Part shown: one piece after another, positions 1-12,664 of the stretch
How positions within the stretch are numbered: the first letter of the stretch is position 1
Layout: each line of letters opens with the position of its first letter
Assembly (NCBI GenBank): GCA_021399445.1
Contig: JAJTUQ010000003.1
Coordinates: 7,440,001 to 7,504,000, forward strand
Reading direction: 5' to 3'
Origin: Xylogone sp. PMI_703
Lineage: Eukaryota > Ascomycota > Leotiomycetes
DNA length: 64,000 nucleotides
The notes under the pieces: model-generated
Told to the model about the DNA's origin: nothing
The model's input: only the letters and a program-made list of their open reading frames with translations
Database searches by the model: none
Position numbers and translations under genes: made by a program

Positions 1-38
1 AGCAATTATTTTTCGTATGTGAAGTTTCTCGTACTTAC

Positions 39-174
39 CCTGCTCCTCAGATGCCTTGGATGCAGAAATGGAAAACTGCCTTAATGATGCAGCAATTCCA
101 TCCGTGACCCTCGCGAGGTCACTTGCCAATGGTCTACCCCGACCAATTGCCGAGTGGACATGCCATTTATACAT
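39..174 (-). CDS. First exon of an unidentified, possibly mitochondrial protein (partial)
   Basis: A minus-strand ATG at 174 opens a 136-nt exon that ends at 39 with a good donor (GTAAGT, reading away from 38). The rest of the gene lies in the intron and beyond the left edge. The 45 visible residues begin MYKWHVHSAIGRGRPL and are rich in Arg, Ser and Ala with no acidic residue near the start except one Asp, ending in RQFSISASKASEEQ. That composition, with a plausible cleavage site after the RQFS stretch, suggests a mitochondrial targeting presequence; this is inference. I do not recognise the family. It is divergent from CDC26, with 243 nt between the two start codons, so the two probably share a promoter region. 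Confidence 0.45.
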
Positions 175-417
175 GGCTTTCCCTTAAGATGCAAGAAATT
201 AAGTCTTCCTGCTGAGGGCTAGAATATTGGAAGATCAAGAGATAAGTTTGATATTGGGTGCCTGGCCAGCAACTTGAAACCTCAGGCGATAATCAGCCTT
301 GTCTATATCTCCGCCATGCCCGTCAACAACCTGACAATAATTTAATAAATTCGCTCTATTCTTCTCTACCCTCGCTCAATTGCTCTAACACGTATCATAA
401 ACATACACTAGGCAAAG

Positions 418-678
418 ATGCTCCGTCGAAAGCCGACAGCATTAACTCTCACTACGGAGGATATAGCGATCTATGAAGACTCCCGCGCTGCTGAAATGCT
501 TCAGCGGGAAGCAGATGCAAAAGCTCAGGCTCATGCTTATGCTCAGGCCCAACTACAACGAGGCAGTGACAAGAATTTAAATGGGGACCCAAGTAAAGAG
601 TTACGACAACATGACAAGCAGAGAACTGCAACTCCCAGGACAAGAGAGGACAGGCTTGGAATAAGTGGAAGAGGGTGA
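418..678 (+). CDS. CDC26: Anaphase-promoting complex subunit CDC26 (APC12)
   Basis: An 86-residue single-exon protein. It begins MLRRKPTALTLTTEDIAIYE, closely matching the conserved N-terminus of CDC26, where MLRRKPT is near-invariant from yeast-like fungi to animals. In the known family this N-terminal segment binds inside the TPR superhelix of the APC6/CDC16 subunit and stabilises the cyclosome, a ubiquitin ligase acting in the nucleus at mitosis. The middle is a charged, Ala/Gln-rich helix (residues about 22-50), and the tail TREDRLGISGRG resembles the short C-terminal conserved patch. Length fits the family (about 70-125 residues). The start is the first ATG and gives the diagnostic N-terminus. 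It converges with TAF2 downstream. Confidence 0.85.
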   Translation: MLRRKPTALTLTTEDIAIYEDSRAAEMLQREADAKAQAHAYAQAQLQRGSDKNLNGDPSKELRQHDKQRTATPRTREDRLGISGRG

Positions 679-1083
679 ATGAATGTTTGGATATATGGTC
701 TCACGTGCTACTCAACACATTAGTGTTGCTCGCATTGAAATCTTCATCGAGCAGGTGTATTCGACTACAAGAGATTTAGATAACGGATGTCTGATTCCAG
801 CTATCTTTCTATCTGTTTTCTATGAGCCTATCCGCGAATATGCGTCCACCACAGTACGCGATCCACAAACAAATCTTTTAAGGCCCAAATAGCCGCAGAG
901 TACGGCCTCTGAAATCGCTAATATACACCTAAATCAAAAGAATACAACGCCTCGCAATATGATACAGCGAACCCCGTGTTATCCTGATAAAAAGAACCCC
1001 TGACGCCGATTCCGCTAATGCAAAACGTGACTGTTCTAATCGCCAAAATTATGAGAACAAAAATGGCGGCACAATAGTAGATG
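679..1083. other. Gene-free gap between convergent genes
   Basis: About 400 nt between the stop of CDC26 and the stop of TAF2. It should hold both 3' UTRs. The open frames in it are short, match nothing I recognise and have no codon-use or splice support. Confidence 0.5.
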
Positions 1084-4000
1084 TTATGTTGATGGTGGTT
1101 GCTGTTTGGTTTTCAGTTTCAGTATGATACTGGGTTTCCTCTGAAGACCAGGAGGTGCCGAATCTGGAAGCGGCTTGCGAGCCTTGATGGGAGCCGGCGA
1201 GGCAGATGCCGATGGGTTTGGAATGGGATTTAATGCAGAGGGAAGAGGTGTTCGTATAGGCTGTGGTACAGCTGCTGGCGGAGTTGGTGTTGGCAAAGAC
1301 ACTGATGGAGGACCAACTGGAGCTGCTTTTGCACTTGGTTGGCTGGGGTTGAGACGGGACCGTTGGATTGCCTCTAATTTTGAACCTGGTATTTTGAGTT
1401 TAATTATCTTACTTGGAGGCGGGCCATGATAACTATCGGTGTGTTCTGGAGGAGATGGTCGTTTCAGTGATTTGACCGGTGCGGTTGCTGCTTTCGATAA
1501 TGGGCGCGCTGAAACCTGTGCTGATGTGTTCACGGTCTGAGTCGGAACTTTATAAATAGGCTTTGGTTTAGTCCTAACTTTACTGGTTTGCTTGAAGACT
1601 AGCTTCCCCTACATATTTTTAGCGTCTGGTTATGCAGAATAAAAGGGTCTATAAGACTTACCTTGCCTAGGTGCTTGACCTTCCAGTAACGAGGCAATCG
1701 CAATGCGATAGGGAATGATTCAACAGAATCATAAAGCATCCAGCATATATCAAGCAGGTTCAACTCTCCGACCAAGTCTATGACCGGAGACTTGATTGCC
1801 TTCCATATGGAGTCCTTCAAGACAGCATCAGTGCCTAATTCATCTTTCAAGGCAACTACTGCGCCCGCGATAGACGTGGTCCGCTCAATCAGGGCCTTTC
1901 GGTCAGTTGCCACCTGATCACTCTGATCCATGACTAAGGCGTCTTCCTCAACAGGAGCAGGTTCGACGGGTTTGTACTCTCCAAATGCCACAGTTGCAAG
2001 ACCGTAATAAAGAACCTGGTCCAAATGGCGACGAACGAAAGCTGACAGATCTGTGCTCAGGATATTTAACAAAAGCGAAGATACAGAGCTGTTAGCAAGC
2101 AGGCCTAGATCTGCCAGAGCCTCAAAAGCTTTGATTCGTACAACATCCAAGGTACCGTCGTGAAGATACTGCGCAAATTCTAGAGCATCGATGGGAATCA
2201 CACCGGCTTTCATAAGGCGTTGTTTGCAATCTAAGACGGTGGTTGTGTATATATTCTGGTATGAATGAATCCATTCATCCATGCGTAGATATCGGTCGAG
2301 CTCCTCAATCACAGTATCACGGAACTGTTTTGGCTCCGGGTCATCATCTTCATCATCGAATCGCAGCTCATTAGAAACCTTCTTTGAGGGAATCAAGGAA
2401 TCGGTCAATGCCGACAAAAGATTAGCAATGTAATGGTTGTCAGAAAACTCATTATTGCCATTGTCGTTAAACCGAAGTTGATCAAGAATGAAATGTCTGG
2501 CTTCTTTGGGACATTTGCCTTCCGCATTTCGAATCTTTGCCATAGCCCTTGGAATAGCGCACTCAACCCAATAGGCCTTCTTATCGGAGAAGTCGTTTGC
2601 TCGAGGAGTCTTGGTTCCGGGATAGCAAAAGAACTCCTGAAAAGCTTTCTCCAGATGTCTCATTCCAACCCAGTGACAGTTTGCCGTAGCATGTGTCTTC
2701 AGAATCTCAGCTGCCATGGTACGGATTCCGTGAAAGTACCGGCGATCCATCAACGTTCTGATGAGAAAAGTAGCAACCAGTGGATGAGGAGGGCTATTAC
2801 GCAAGAACACCATAGACTCTTGTTGTGCAGTAACGTCCCTGTCTTGCTGCAGTTGGGACACATACATGTAAGCCGGCATACTAACGAATGTTTTCTCGCA
2901 GAGCCATTCAAAGTCAGCATCAATGCGGATCCACTCGTAGGATTCTTGGTCCATTTTTGCCTCAGTTTCAGCATCCCAATCAGCAAGGCCCCACTCCATA
3001 ACTTCTTCACGAGACTGAAGGACGTCTCCTAAGCAATAAATGAGGACATCATCTTGATTCTCGGCAGTAATATCCACCCCAGCTCCAGCGTTGGCACGCT
3101 CCTTTTGACGTCTGCTACGTTTCAGACGTTTATATTTGGTATTGTAAGGTATTTCAATTTTACCAGCGCCTTCCCTAATCTCTATTATATGCTCGTATGG
3201 CGTACCATCCGCCTCGTGAATTCGTATAGTCATGGGGCCGGTGAAGACTGGCTGGACTTCTCCAAGTTGTATCTGATTGGCCTCTTCCTTGAATCTTCTC
3301 ATGAAGTCGTGCTTTGGTATCTTTTGTTGGTCCGGCTTTCGCTCGTGAACAAACAATTCCTGTTTTTGCGATATGGTCATCTCTACACACATCCGCTTCC
3401 TATTGAATCGTTGAGCAATGGAGAATCTTGGGCATCCGGCTCCGAGGACCCATTGATTCCAGAACGTCTCCGTCTGTCTGTACTTAGAGGTCTTTTCGCA
3501 GCTTCTACGAAAACCTTCGGTGGACAGAACACTATCTCCACCGGTATTTGCTGAGATGATAATTTTTGAAATTACCCGTGTTAATCCAGCCGACCCCGTG
3601 AATTTGGCAATTCGCCTATCAAGAATAAATAGGACGAGTGGCGCTTTTAAATTCATAAAATCTTGCTCGAATGAACCAAGGTGAAGATATGCTCCCAGGG
3701 CATATATCGACGGCCTGTTTATGTCTTGCTCCACCAGTTGATCAGTGAGTGTTTTCTGCCTAAAAAGATATTCGTTATTGCCGCATAAGTTTTTCATAAA
3801 AAGACCAGTAATGAAATGCGATATCCCGACTATAACCCATCTATCTGTAGATTGATTTGGTATGATACTGACACCTATCCACTGACTTGCGGCTGCATGA
3901 ACCAGTTTCTGCGTGTTCTCAATCTCAGGATCAATGATAGTCTCTCCAAAGAGAAGACGGGAACTACACAGCGAAAGTGAAGCAACGTGCTCCGTGTCAG

Positions 4001-5267
4001 TATTCATATCGTCAACGAAACACATCTTGTATTCTAGAAAGGGGTATTTCCCAAAGTTAAGTGAGAAGTAGTCGATGGCATGTGCCATTGGGGCACAGGT
4101 ATTCCGCAATTCTTCGGCTCTTCCAACGAGACAGAAGCCTAATACTTGTACCGCCCCTTGTCCAAGCTTTTCACCTTCTTCATCCTCTCGGAACTCCGAT
4201 AGATCGACAAGCTCAAAGGGGCCGATGGCAAATCCTATGTGTTGCGGACCAACTTGGTTTGGAACCATAAAGGAGACTATTTTCTTTGAGCTGTCAACTA
4301 AGTCAACGATATCATTCACCAGTTCTCCTGAGCCAACCACTGTCATATCTAACAGTTTGTCTTCGTCGTTCAGAATGGCGTCATCATGTTCATGTGATGC
4401 TATGTTGTTCGTCCCATTTGGCATTCCTCCGAGATGGTGGTTCTTGCTAGCATGTGCTTTGTGATTGCGCGGTCTTTTGAGAGCATCTCCAAGAGTTCGA
4501 GCACATTTAATCGATAGTTCCCACGTGCATCGCATTGCAGGATCATCGACGCAGGGGAAAATAGAGGATGCAGTACCTGGATCTAGGCCATGTCTTGTAT
4601 AAACATGAGGATACCGGCTGTCACCCTCCCCCAAACCAACGAATTGTAACCCATCACGGAAATTCTTCGTAGAAAATGGTATGGTGATAGTTATAGGCAA
4701 GAATCCTGCAGACTGCTGCTCAGCTACTCTTGGTGTCAAAGCAGTCGGTGTAGTCACATTCAAGCCCCCCTCAACCACGATAGAGGCACTGCGAGCAGTG
4801 GATGCGCCAGCGGCTCGTTGCTGAAGAGTATTTGGTGCCGATTCTGAGAATGGGTCCACTTCTTCAATCCGGACAGATTTGGGGATATCTATTTCAAGCG
4901 CTCCATCTGGTCTAGGCTCATCATAGAGCGGTTTAAGCCTCTCTTGTTGCATCTCATAGTTCTCTGCGCTCCAGAGATACTGCTTGGGTATTTGCAACTT
5001 CCTGAACGGGTCTTCATATCTCGCGCTTGCAGGCTTGTTATTCACCAAAACCTGGTTCAACTGTATGGCACATTGTTGTGCATCAATCTTGATAGTCCGA
5101 AACTCTTTGCTCTGCGGCAGAATTGTAATCTCGGTTCGTCCCATGAGACTTTGGGAGACAAAATCGATCTCCAGTTCCAGTTTCTGGTGTGAGACGACGA
5201 ATCCATATTGTCGGAATCTTGGCGCCGATAGTTCTTGACCTTCCATCTCCAGCAGCAACCCAGGCAT
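1084..5267 (-). CDS. TAF2: TFIID subunit TAF2 (aminopeptidase-like scaffold)
   Basis: Two exons: 5267-1662 and 1608-1084, joined in phase 0 across a 53-nt intron (GTAAGT...TAG), giving about 1375 residues. TAF2 is the largest M1-aminopeptidase-like subunit of the TFIID general transcription factor and contacts core-promoter initiator DNA. The N-terminus (residues about 18-240) has the M1 beta-sandwich pattern, including FRQYGFVVSHQKLELEIDF, and the central part follows the M1 catalytic fold. Where active peptidases have HExxH, this protein has LVHAAASQWIG (near residue 455), so no zinc site is expected, as is usual for TAF2. A long helical repeat region follows. Exon 2 adds a basic, Pro/Ser-rich tail with PSKIIKLKIPGSK and SIILKLKTK patches. 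The start gives MPGLLLEMEGQELSAPRFRQ; no upstream in-frame ATG is evident. Confidence 0.93.
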
Positions 5268-6297
5268 TGTGATTCTTCCCGGATAACACGGTCAGACTAG
5301 GCCTGAATCTGCACCCAACGACCCTCGCAAGTTGCCTTCCTATGAAGCTCTCATCAGCCCGCCGCAACTCCCACAGCTCCCTCGACCTTATATTTAGCAA
5401 GAACAGTAAAATATGCGCAGGCGTATATCATAAATATGGGTCGTATTTGCGGGATTCGAAGTTGAACAGATCGTATATCAAATGCGCCTTCGTCGAGGGC
5501 GTGCTGGGCGTGGTCGTGCGAGGTGAATCGCAGAAGTGAAGGTGAGTAATAGCGACAGTTGCAGTATTTTCCGGCAAAGGTGCAGGCTTAGCACAGTGTA
5601 ATTGCTCTTGAGCGTCGCTATGAGCCCGTTTCCCCTCACCTTGCGTTCAGTAGGCGTTTCCACTTGAACAATAAGATTTTGAGCCTATTTTCGCCGGTCC
5701 TCGAACTTCGATGTCGAGGGGATTCGCGATTTCCTTCCGCCAAACAGAGCTCGGCTTTTCCTGCCTCAGGCAAAAGTGATCTCTATGAGTGATGGCAGCT
5801 TCAACCGCCATTCTTGAAAACCAGGAGACTACATATTTTTCAATCCATATAGTTAAGCATCATACATCTCCAATTGTGCTTATTTCGTTTTCCCGCGAGC
5901 TGTAATGAGCGTCGGCAGTTGCGGTCTTCAATCAAGAGAGTAAGGGAGCTCTCCACAAACGGCAAATGACGCCAGGCTTCCGCAGGCAAGATGTTGAGCA
6001 CGCGCTGCCGCGCCTGACTTTAGCGTGCGGCTTAATTAATACGATATATCACAATAACATTAGAAAGTTTGCCCAACTTTTAATACAATCCATTTTCCAA
6101 TACCATACAGAGACCAATGATCACAATTAATATATATAATCCCCAAAGTGAACTATCCCTCAAATCGAACTATAGTACAGGTAAAATATTATGCATACTG
6201 CAAACGCCACACCAACCCAAACTAATCCCACAATCACGCCGGCCAAATGAAGCACTTTCGATTTGGCATTTTGGATATCGCCGTCTAACAACTGGTA
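5268..6297. other. Upstream region of TAF2
   Basis: About 1 kb between the TAF2 start and the SAS4-like stop (both minus strand). It holds the TAF2 promoter and the 3' UTR of the next gene. The last 300 nt is AT-rich. No gene, RNA or repeat was recognised. Confidence 0.5.
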
Positions 6298-7885
6298 TCA
6301 ACCGTCACTCCGCCGTTTGATCCTTCTTTTCCTTCTAGCATTTGCCTTCAAAGTCTCATCGTCTCGGTATTCCTGCGGTAGGTCAAAATCCTTTTGTGAT
6401 ATCTCTGGAATGGGATGACCCCATGCTGCAACGCTTCGCCCACTGCGTCTATGTTTTCCAAGAGCTGCCTCTCGAAGATACGGCTTCGGAAAGAAGGATA
6501 TGAATTCCCTCTCAGTTTCACGAGGGGTTTCCTGATGCTCCTCGCTCTTGAGACGCTTCCGAGGCCGTTTTGCAGGAGGAACAGAACTTGATCGTGCAAT
6601 AGCTTCTTCGTGCAATTGTCTTGCTGCAGAGGCATCCACGTCGCTATAATCCGGAGGATCACCATCACTTAAATCGCCTTCGTCTTCGTCTTCGTCTTCA
6701 GCTTGCGCCTCTTCCTCATCGGCTTCTTCCTCGGCCTCTTGCTCAGCCTTGGCTTCTGCCTGAGCTTGTTCCTTCTCCTGTTTCCGACGTCGCTCCTCTT
6801 CTTTCCATAATCGAAATTTCTCCAAGATGACCTCGCAGCCTTTTATGAAGTGGTCGCGGGCTGGTTCATATTCCTTTTTCTTACTCTCCGTAACTCCACT
6901 AACACCCATCAATTTCAGCCAATCGTGGCCCTGTAACCCTTCCAACAGGCGGATAACTTGGTCTTTTTCATGTTGAGCCCGTCCTCTGTCGCTATTGCGA
7001 ATGGCTCTCTCCTGACGCTCTGGCCGACGATGAACCGTTTCGAAGTATTCGTCAGGTAATGGATCCTTTAGCTGCTTGCCAACTTTGTAATGTGAATCAA
7101 GAAAGGAGAAATCCACTCTTTGCGCATCATATATATCATCAAAGAGTGAGTCGGGGAATACCTTGACCGGATACTCCGTATTCGAGGGACGACGTTTCCG
7201 CTTGGGCGATGCAGGCTCTTCTGTTTTCGGACCCGCTGGCTTGGCCGAATCCGTAATGATGATCGGTGTATCGATGTTCAGGAAATCTAGAATGGTTAGC
7301 AGCAAAACCCTCACCGACCATGCAGAAATGTTGTAACTTACGGTCTTCCTTTGGCTCATTGCCAATGATCTCATCGTATTCCGGAAAGTACGCAGATAGT
7401 TCGCTCTTGAACCGCGCACCCTCCTGAGACCTCAGCTTCCGCTTTTCATCTTTTGTATCGGCATCGCTAGGTTGTAATTTATCCAGTTCATGCTTGATGC
7501 CATTGGTAACCTTCTGACGGTGATTTGTTTGTTGTCGCGGTGGTTGTTCGGGCTTCTTAGAGTCGTGTTGTGGGTCGGGATTCTTAGGGACAGCAGTAGT
7601 AGCAGCAGTAGGCGCGTGTGGCCTGACGACGAGCGGACGGGTATTGGGTGGAATTATCGGTTTCGAATTGATTTCTATCGCAAATCTAGGTCTCTTTTTA
7701 TCATAGGGACCCTCGTCGAGATCTGCAGTATGTATTGAGCGTTTCTTTTGGCCGGTATTGGCTCGCGGGCGCAGGTTACTGTCGTGGCCCGGCTTGTTGA
7801 CTGGAGGGGTTGTCGCGACGATGTTGTCGTTTCTCGTCGTGAGGCCTTCAATCCTCCTGGAAGACCTTGTTGAACGTATCGCCAT
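6298..7885 (-). CDS. SAS4-domain protein (silencing/histone acetyltransferase subunit-like)
   Basis: Two exons: 7885-7342 and 7286-6298, joined across a 55-nt intron (GTAAGT...TCTAG), giving 510 residues. The join restores the run PEYDEIIGNEPKED-H-FLNIDTPII. The N-terminus is basic and disordered. The middle (about residues 150-330) has the features I associate with the fungal SAS4 ('something about silencing') domain: RSQEGARFKSELSAYFPEYD, a VFPDSLFDDIYDAQRVDFSF segment, and GLQGHDWLKLMGVSGVTESK. A long acidic/Glu-Ala coiled coil (about 330-390) and a basic tail follow. In yeast Sas4 is part of the SAS histone H4K16 acetyltransferase complex; filamentous homologues are less well characterised. 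Domain assignment is from memory of the family, so moderate confidence; the gene model itself is firm. Confidence 0.65.
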
Positions 7886-8560
7886 TGACAGTAATTCTAT
7901 CGTAGCTCATGTTTATTCGAGTTAAATGAAGTCGTCACAGCGGCTCTCATAGTGTTGAAGGAGCAAGCGACGGGTAGCAGCCTTTCAGCACGGAAGGCGC
8001 GTTGAGTCAAACGCGGGAGCTATTGAAGCTCTACTCGAGAATGACAAATTTCTTTGTCCTGGGCATGTTCAATCTACAATATCTTTATATACGCTAAAAA
8101 TCCAATCTGTTCACTCGCTAGGACTGCGAATTTAATCTAATTAACTGTGATCTTTGCAGTCCTGAATTCCAAGCGCAGCCGTATGACATTTTGCGACATT
8201 CGCGATACGAAGGTAGGGATGCAATTCTAGGCGGCAACTCACAAAAATTACCTACAGCACTGAACCACTAACACTGCTTTGAAGGTATAGTAACATGACA
8301 AGCCCAGATTCATTATCATTCAATCATAAATACAAAATCTCCATTACCATCTACATTGGGTATCATCATCAGCATTAAGTCGTGACCATCCTCATTAACA
8401 AATCCCACGGCTTCGACTTCTACCATCTAATCAATCCTCTACTGCAATCTGTCGTCATAGTGCCGACGAGTACTTGAGTACCGGAGGCAAGTCATTATTC
8501 GCTTCCATGTTCCAACCCAGGAATTCATTACAACACAACCTCACACCTTATCGGCTGGTT
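7886..8560. other. Gene-free gap
   Basis: About 675 nt between two minus-strand genes: promoter of the SAS4-like gene plus 3' UTR of the IQ-motif gene. No supported coding or RNA signal. Confidence 0.5.
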
Positions 8561-10225
8561 CTAATGGTTCTTCAACCCGTCCTCAGGCAAGAGATGTTTG
8601 TCTCTGGCATGCATGATCTTTGCCACAATTTTCTTTCCTCTCCTACGAGTCTTGACATAAGCTTCGAGCCCTACTAGAACAGCATAGGAGCGGGATATGG
8701 AGACATGGCTCATATCTGCACCAGCCTCTTTCAACGCTTGAATAAATGCCCTAAAGTTCGCAACTAATCACAGGTTAGCATGCTGGTACGGCATCTGTAT
8801 TTTCGAGGGCTCCTTACCTGGAGGACGATAGTGACCGCTGAGAGGACTTAACTTTGATATTCGCCCATCTTTTATCTTAATTAGACCTGCAGCTGATATC
8901 CTAGAGCCATGAAGGAAAGAGGAGTGTTGGAAAGCGCCAGACTGCTTGATTCCAACATAGAGTCGGAAATTGGTATCTGCTACAAAGATCCATGTATTCT
9001 TCTTAACAGAGCTCCTAAGAAGCTTGTTGAATACTGTGGCAGCTGAGACATGCTTGACCTTCTTGATTCCTTTCGCTTTGTCAAACGCCGGGTCGGCATA
9101 CCGATGAGCACGCTCTTCTTCATCAGAGCTGGAGCTGGAGCTGGAGTCACTACTCTCACTTGACGAGTCCTCACGCTGTGCTGCTTCTGCCGCCGCAGGG
9201 GTGAAAGCCGGGGTTTTATCATCAATTGGAACAATCCCGTGGATAGAGTCCTTGTATTTAGTACTCGTATCAATCCGAGCACCGTTCTTCGCCCATCGCA
9301 GTCTACCTTCATCATCAATCTTCACGAGATAGTTCATCCTTTCTTCCTTCGACAAATAGCGTACACGCTCACTATCCAACCTCTCCCGTGGGCATCCTTG
9401 GCAATCAATGAACCGTCCCTCGCCATAATCCAGCCAGTAGAAGAAATTTTCATTCGTATTGGACTTCTTCCATTCTTCATGGTAGACTCTCAGATTGCTT
9501 CCATAACGATGCTTCAAATCGACCATCTCAAGAAAATACTGGAGATCCATTATCATAGCTGCTTTCTGTCTCTTAGCTTTATCTTCTGCCCTTCGTTTGA
9601 GCTTTTCCTGGTAGTCTTCTTCAGTCTGATTACTCTCATCACCATTATCGTCTTCATCACCGGGATCTTCATCCCAACCAGCGCGCCGTGCAATTAACCC
9701 CACCTTCTTCCAGTTCTGTTTAGCAAGAGAATCGCTTCTTGATCTATTACTGGAGTTATGTTCATCCACTGCAGGGATGTCCAAGCTTGCTCGTGCTCTA
9801 GGCGTAGTCAGATTCCGGTATCGAGCTTCCTTGATTGCTTCCATCCATCTTGAAGTCGCATCTACGCTTAGACCTGCCAGTTGTCTCCGCGCTCTGTGAC
9901 CTCTATAATTTCTCTGGATAAGAGTTGCAGCCTTCACCTTCTCTTCATCTGAGAGATTAGCATGATCAGTTGATAATCGCTTGTTAACAGCAATTTGTTC
10001 TTCTTTCTGTTCCTGGACGCTTGATATCCGCCTGATCTGCTCCGGTGAAGGCGGGACTAAAGAGTCCAAGTACTCTTGGTGTGATTTGGTAGTATGAATA
10101 GAGCTAGAAGTAGACTTTGAATGCTTCGGATGGTGAGGAAGAGACTGTGTAGAAGTCTCATCTACACCGTTGTGTTTATGAACATGCTCACGTGCAGTAT
10201 CGGGGACTTCGGAAACGGCAGCCAT
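8561..10225 (-). CDS. IQ calmodulin-binding motif protein (IQM-like)
   Basis: Two exons: 10225-8818 and 8763-8561, joined across a 54-nt intron (GTAAGG...GCTAACC...TTAG), giving 536 residues. An IQ motif, ATLIQRNYRGHRARRQ, lies at about residues 100-115. The C-terminal half (WKKVGLIARRAG, VDLKHRYGSNLRVYHEEW, FFYWLDYGEG, LSGHYRPP) resembles the conserved core of plant IQM and fungal IQ-domain proteins. The short second exon supplies the end of that core, ANFRAFIQALKEAGADMSH then VSISRSYAVLVGLEAYV. A Ser/Asp/Glu-rich linker sits near residue 350. I chose the ATG at 10225; the frame stays open 12 nt upstream but only from a TTG. Expected role is calcium/calmodulin-linked signalling; the precise function in fungi is not known to me. 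Confidence 0.8.
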
Positions 10226-11181
10226 TTTGAGGTCCAAGAAGACGGGAGGCTGCGACGATCTACAAACTTCTAGCTAATTGTGCGGAATGAGCTCACGTCC
10301 TGTTTGGTTGTTCCGAGGCCTCAGGAAGAGGAAAGAGTAAGTTTAAAGTACTGTAGTGGAGTAAAGTAGCCTTGCTCTCATAGAGGGGTCCGCCTCAGCT
10401 CGTTCGTAATCCGATGTGGCGGGTTAACATCAGCGCAGTGCCAAGCAACAGCTTTCTTACACTGCCCCTCCAAATCTATTGATTAACTGTCTTCGAGCTA
10501 TTTTCAGGTGCGCAATTGAACCCACCAATGCCTTCTTCTGGGCAAATGCTCATTATTATAGATATCTGCTGATGTTGGTTGAAGAGCCGTGAAATGACGT
10601 AATAAGACATCCCCTCATGTCCTTCGTACAGGATCTGCATACTTAAACTTAGCCTTGTATCGTGCATCTCATACAACTAGTAGCCTTATACGTTCTCAGC
10701 AAGGCTGCAATTTCTCTCAAATATCACAATTATAGGAAACAAAGCTTAAGAGAGAATCAAGAACAATACTACGATCATTTTTTTACATATTAACTATCTA
10801 TCGATCCTTGCTATTCCTCCGGGCACCACTGAGGCCCCCTTCTAGAGTCTAAAGTTTTCAATGCTAAAGTACTACGTATACAACAAAGGACCGAAAGTGA
10901 TTACATTAAAATACCGTATGAGTCCAAATAAACCAAATGCGTCACCGTCCTACCGCCAACGCCGATGATCATACGCGATCTGTGCTTCCCATCGAGACCG
11001 TAGGACTTCTATTAATGCATACAATAAACGTTTTCATAGCGGCGTAACATCCTCCCCTCCCTAACCCGACTACCAGTATTGTCACCCATATGCCAGCAAA
11101 GGATGAAGCGAACAAAACGTAGGATGATGAGAAGTAGCCACGAAGTGAACGCTAAACATCTTTCGTCAATCGTGATCTTCG
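10226..11181. other. Gene-free gap
   Basis: About 950 nt holding the promoter of the IQ-motif gene and the 3' flank of the phosphotransferase gene. One TACTGTA heptamer is at 10349-10355. No gene recognised. Confidence 0.5.
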
Positions 11182-12664
11182 CTAATCAATTCTCTTCTCG
11201 GCTGGCTGTCCGTTGCTTGTTGGAACATTGCCATTCTTTTCCCTCAACGCCTGAAGTTTCTCCGCTGGTATTGTCAGACAATTGATGCCGAGATACTCGC
11301 AGATGCTGGTGATCACCAGGTAGGCCCATCTGAAATAGGCTACCAGTGAGAAGAGGCAGTATCCCTGGAGGTATAGCAACTCAAATCCAGCGCTGACAGC
11401 GGGGAACCCAATTCTGGGGAGGTTGGCTAGAACCGCTCCGCCGACAAGTGGCCAGAGCATGACGGTCCAGTAAGGGAAGGGCTGACGGGTCAGATGAGCC
11501 AGGATAATCTTGGTGGTCATTCTGCCAAAGACAAACGCCATGGTAACACAGAACAGGACAAGGTGATTTTCCTTCATCAGGGTAGAATATGGAGAGAAGA
11601 GCCATGCCATAATGGCAATGGTAAAGACGATAATAGACATCCATTCCAAGAATACGGGAAGGACGGGAAGGTTATTCTGTCTTCGTGCCCTTGCCACGTT
11701 GATCACGCAGAATGGCAAGTGCACACAGAACAGAGAGAATATAAGGATAGGGATCCATATATCAACCAAAGAATAGTCTCCGAAGAGCTCATGGTAGCCG
11801 AAGAAGTAGTGGTGTCCGAAAAGGTCGGTAAGGGGGTGGGTCCAAATCTCTGGACCATACCATCCAGACAAGATCATAATAGTACAGGCAAGAATGAGGC
11901 CTTCAGTTGGTCCATTGAAGACACCGAGATAGAGGGTATGAGTATGGTATGTCTCCCAGGTCGAGAAGAACATGGGCAAGCAAGGGAACAAGGCTGTGAG
12001 GATGCCAGCCCTTGATGTGCCCAGCCCCATAGCGGCGGTCTCGAGTAAACTTGCAAGAGTGCAATTGAGCGAGTCGATTCCGTGGTCGAACAATTCTCCA
12101 AGTCCGCTAGAGGTACCCGTTCTTCGTGCTTGCTTTCCATCCACGTTGTCAAGTGTAGAGTACATCCATAAACCGATAGCGAAACTGTAGTACAGCCACG
12201 ATGGCCCCTATTTGGAAAAGTCAGTCTTCAGCAATTGAGGTCACTCATATAGATGGAGAGAAAGGTCACTAGTAAATACGTACCGGTCCCACTAGATCTG
12301 GCATCCATATCTCGAGGAGTATAACGTTCATCACAATGAATGCAAAGCCCATCAGGGTGACCATGTTGGGTGCAATCCATATTGGCAAGAGCTCCACGAA
12401 TGCATTCCACTACAATCCATGTTAGCATTCTATACCAATGTATGTAGTATTAGATCCCATTGAAAGGTGTATTCACATAATGCTTGAGGATGTAGTTCGA
12501 TATATACGATTTGTCAACACTGGAGTACTTGTAGGTCTTCAGATGTGAAAGAGCCTCCTCGGTCAAGCACTCAGCGGCTGCTTGCTCTATAATATCTTTC
12601 CATCAGCATAATAATTCTTTTCCAAAATATATACCCAGAAACACGTACTCTTGCTAGGCGCCAT
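11182..12664 (-). CDS. sn-1,2-diacylglycerol choline/ethanolaminephosphotransferase (CPT1/EPT1 type)
   Basis: Four exons: 12664-12649, 12586-12477, 12409-12284 and 12207-11182, giving 425 residues. It transfers phosphocholine or phosphoethanolamine from the CDP form to diacylglycerol, the last Kennedy-pathway step, in ER/Golgi membranes. The CDP-alcohol phosphotransferase signature is complete at about residues 104-129: DNVDGKQARR, then GELFDHGIDS (DGxxAR...GxxxDxxxD). The upstream exons give LPIWIAPNMVTLMGF, typical of the family, and many hydrophobic segments follow. The first exon is only 16 nt (MAPSK plus one base). The donor after exon 2 is GTGAAT, weaker than the others. Choline versus ethanolamine preference cannot be read from sequence. 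Confidence 0.9.

Noticed and set aside
5342..5663. Small frames upstream of TAF2 as a separate gene
   Set aside because: Short, overlapping on opposite strands and without motif or splice support.
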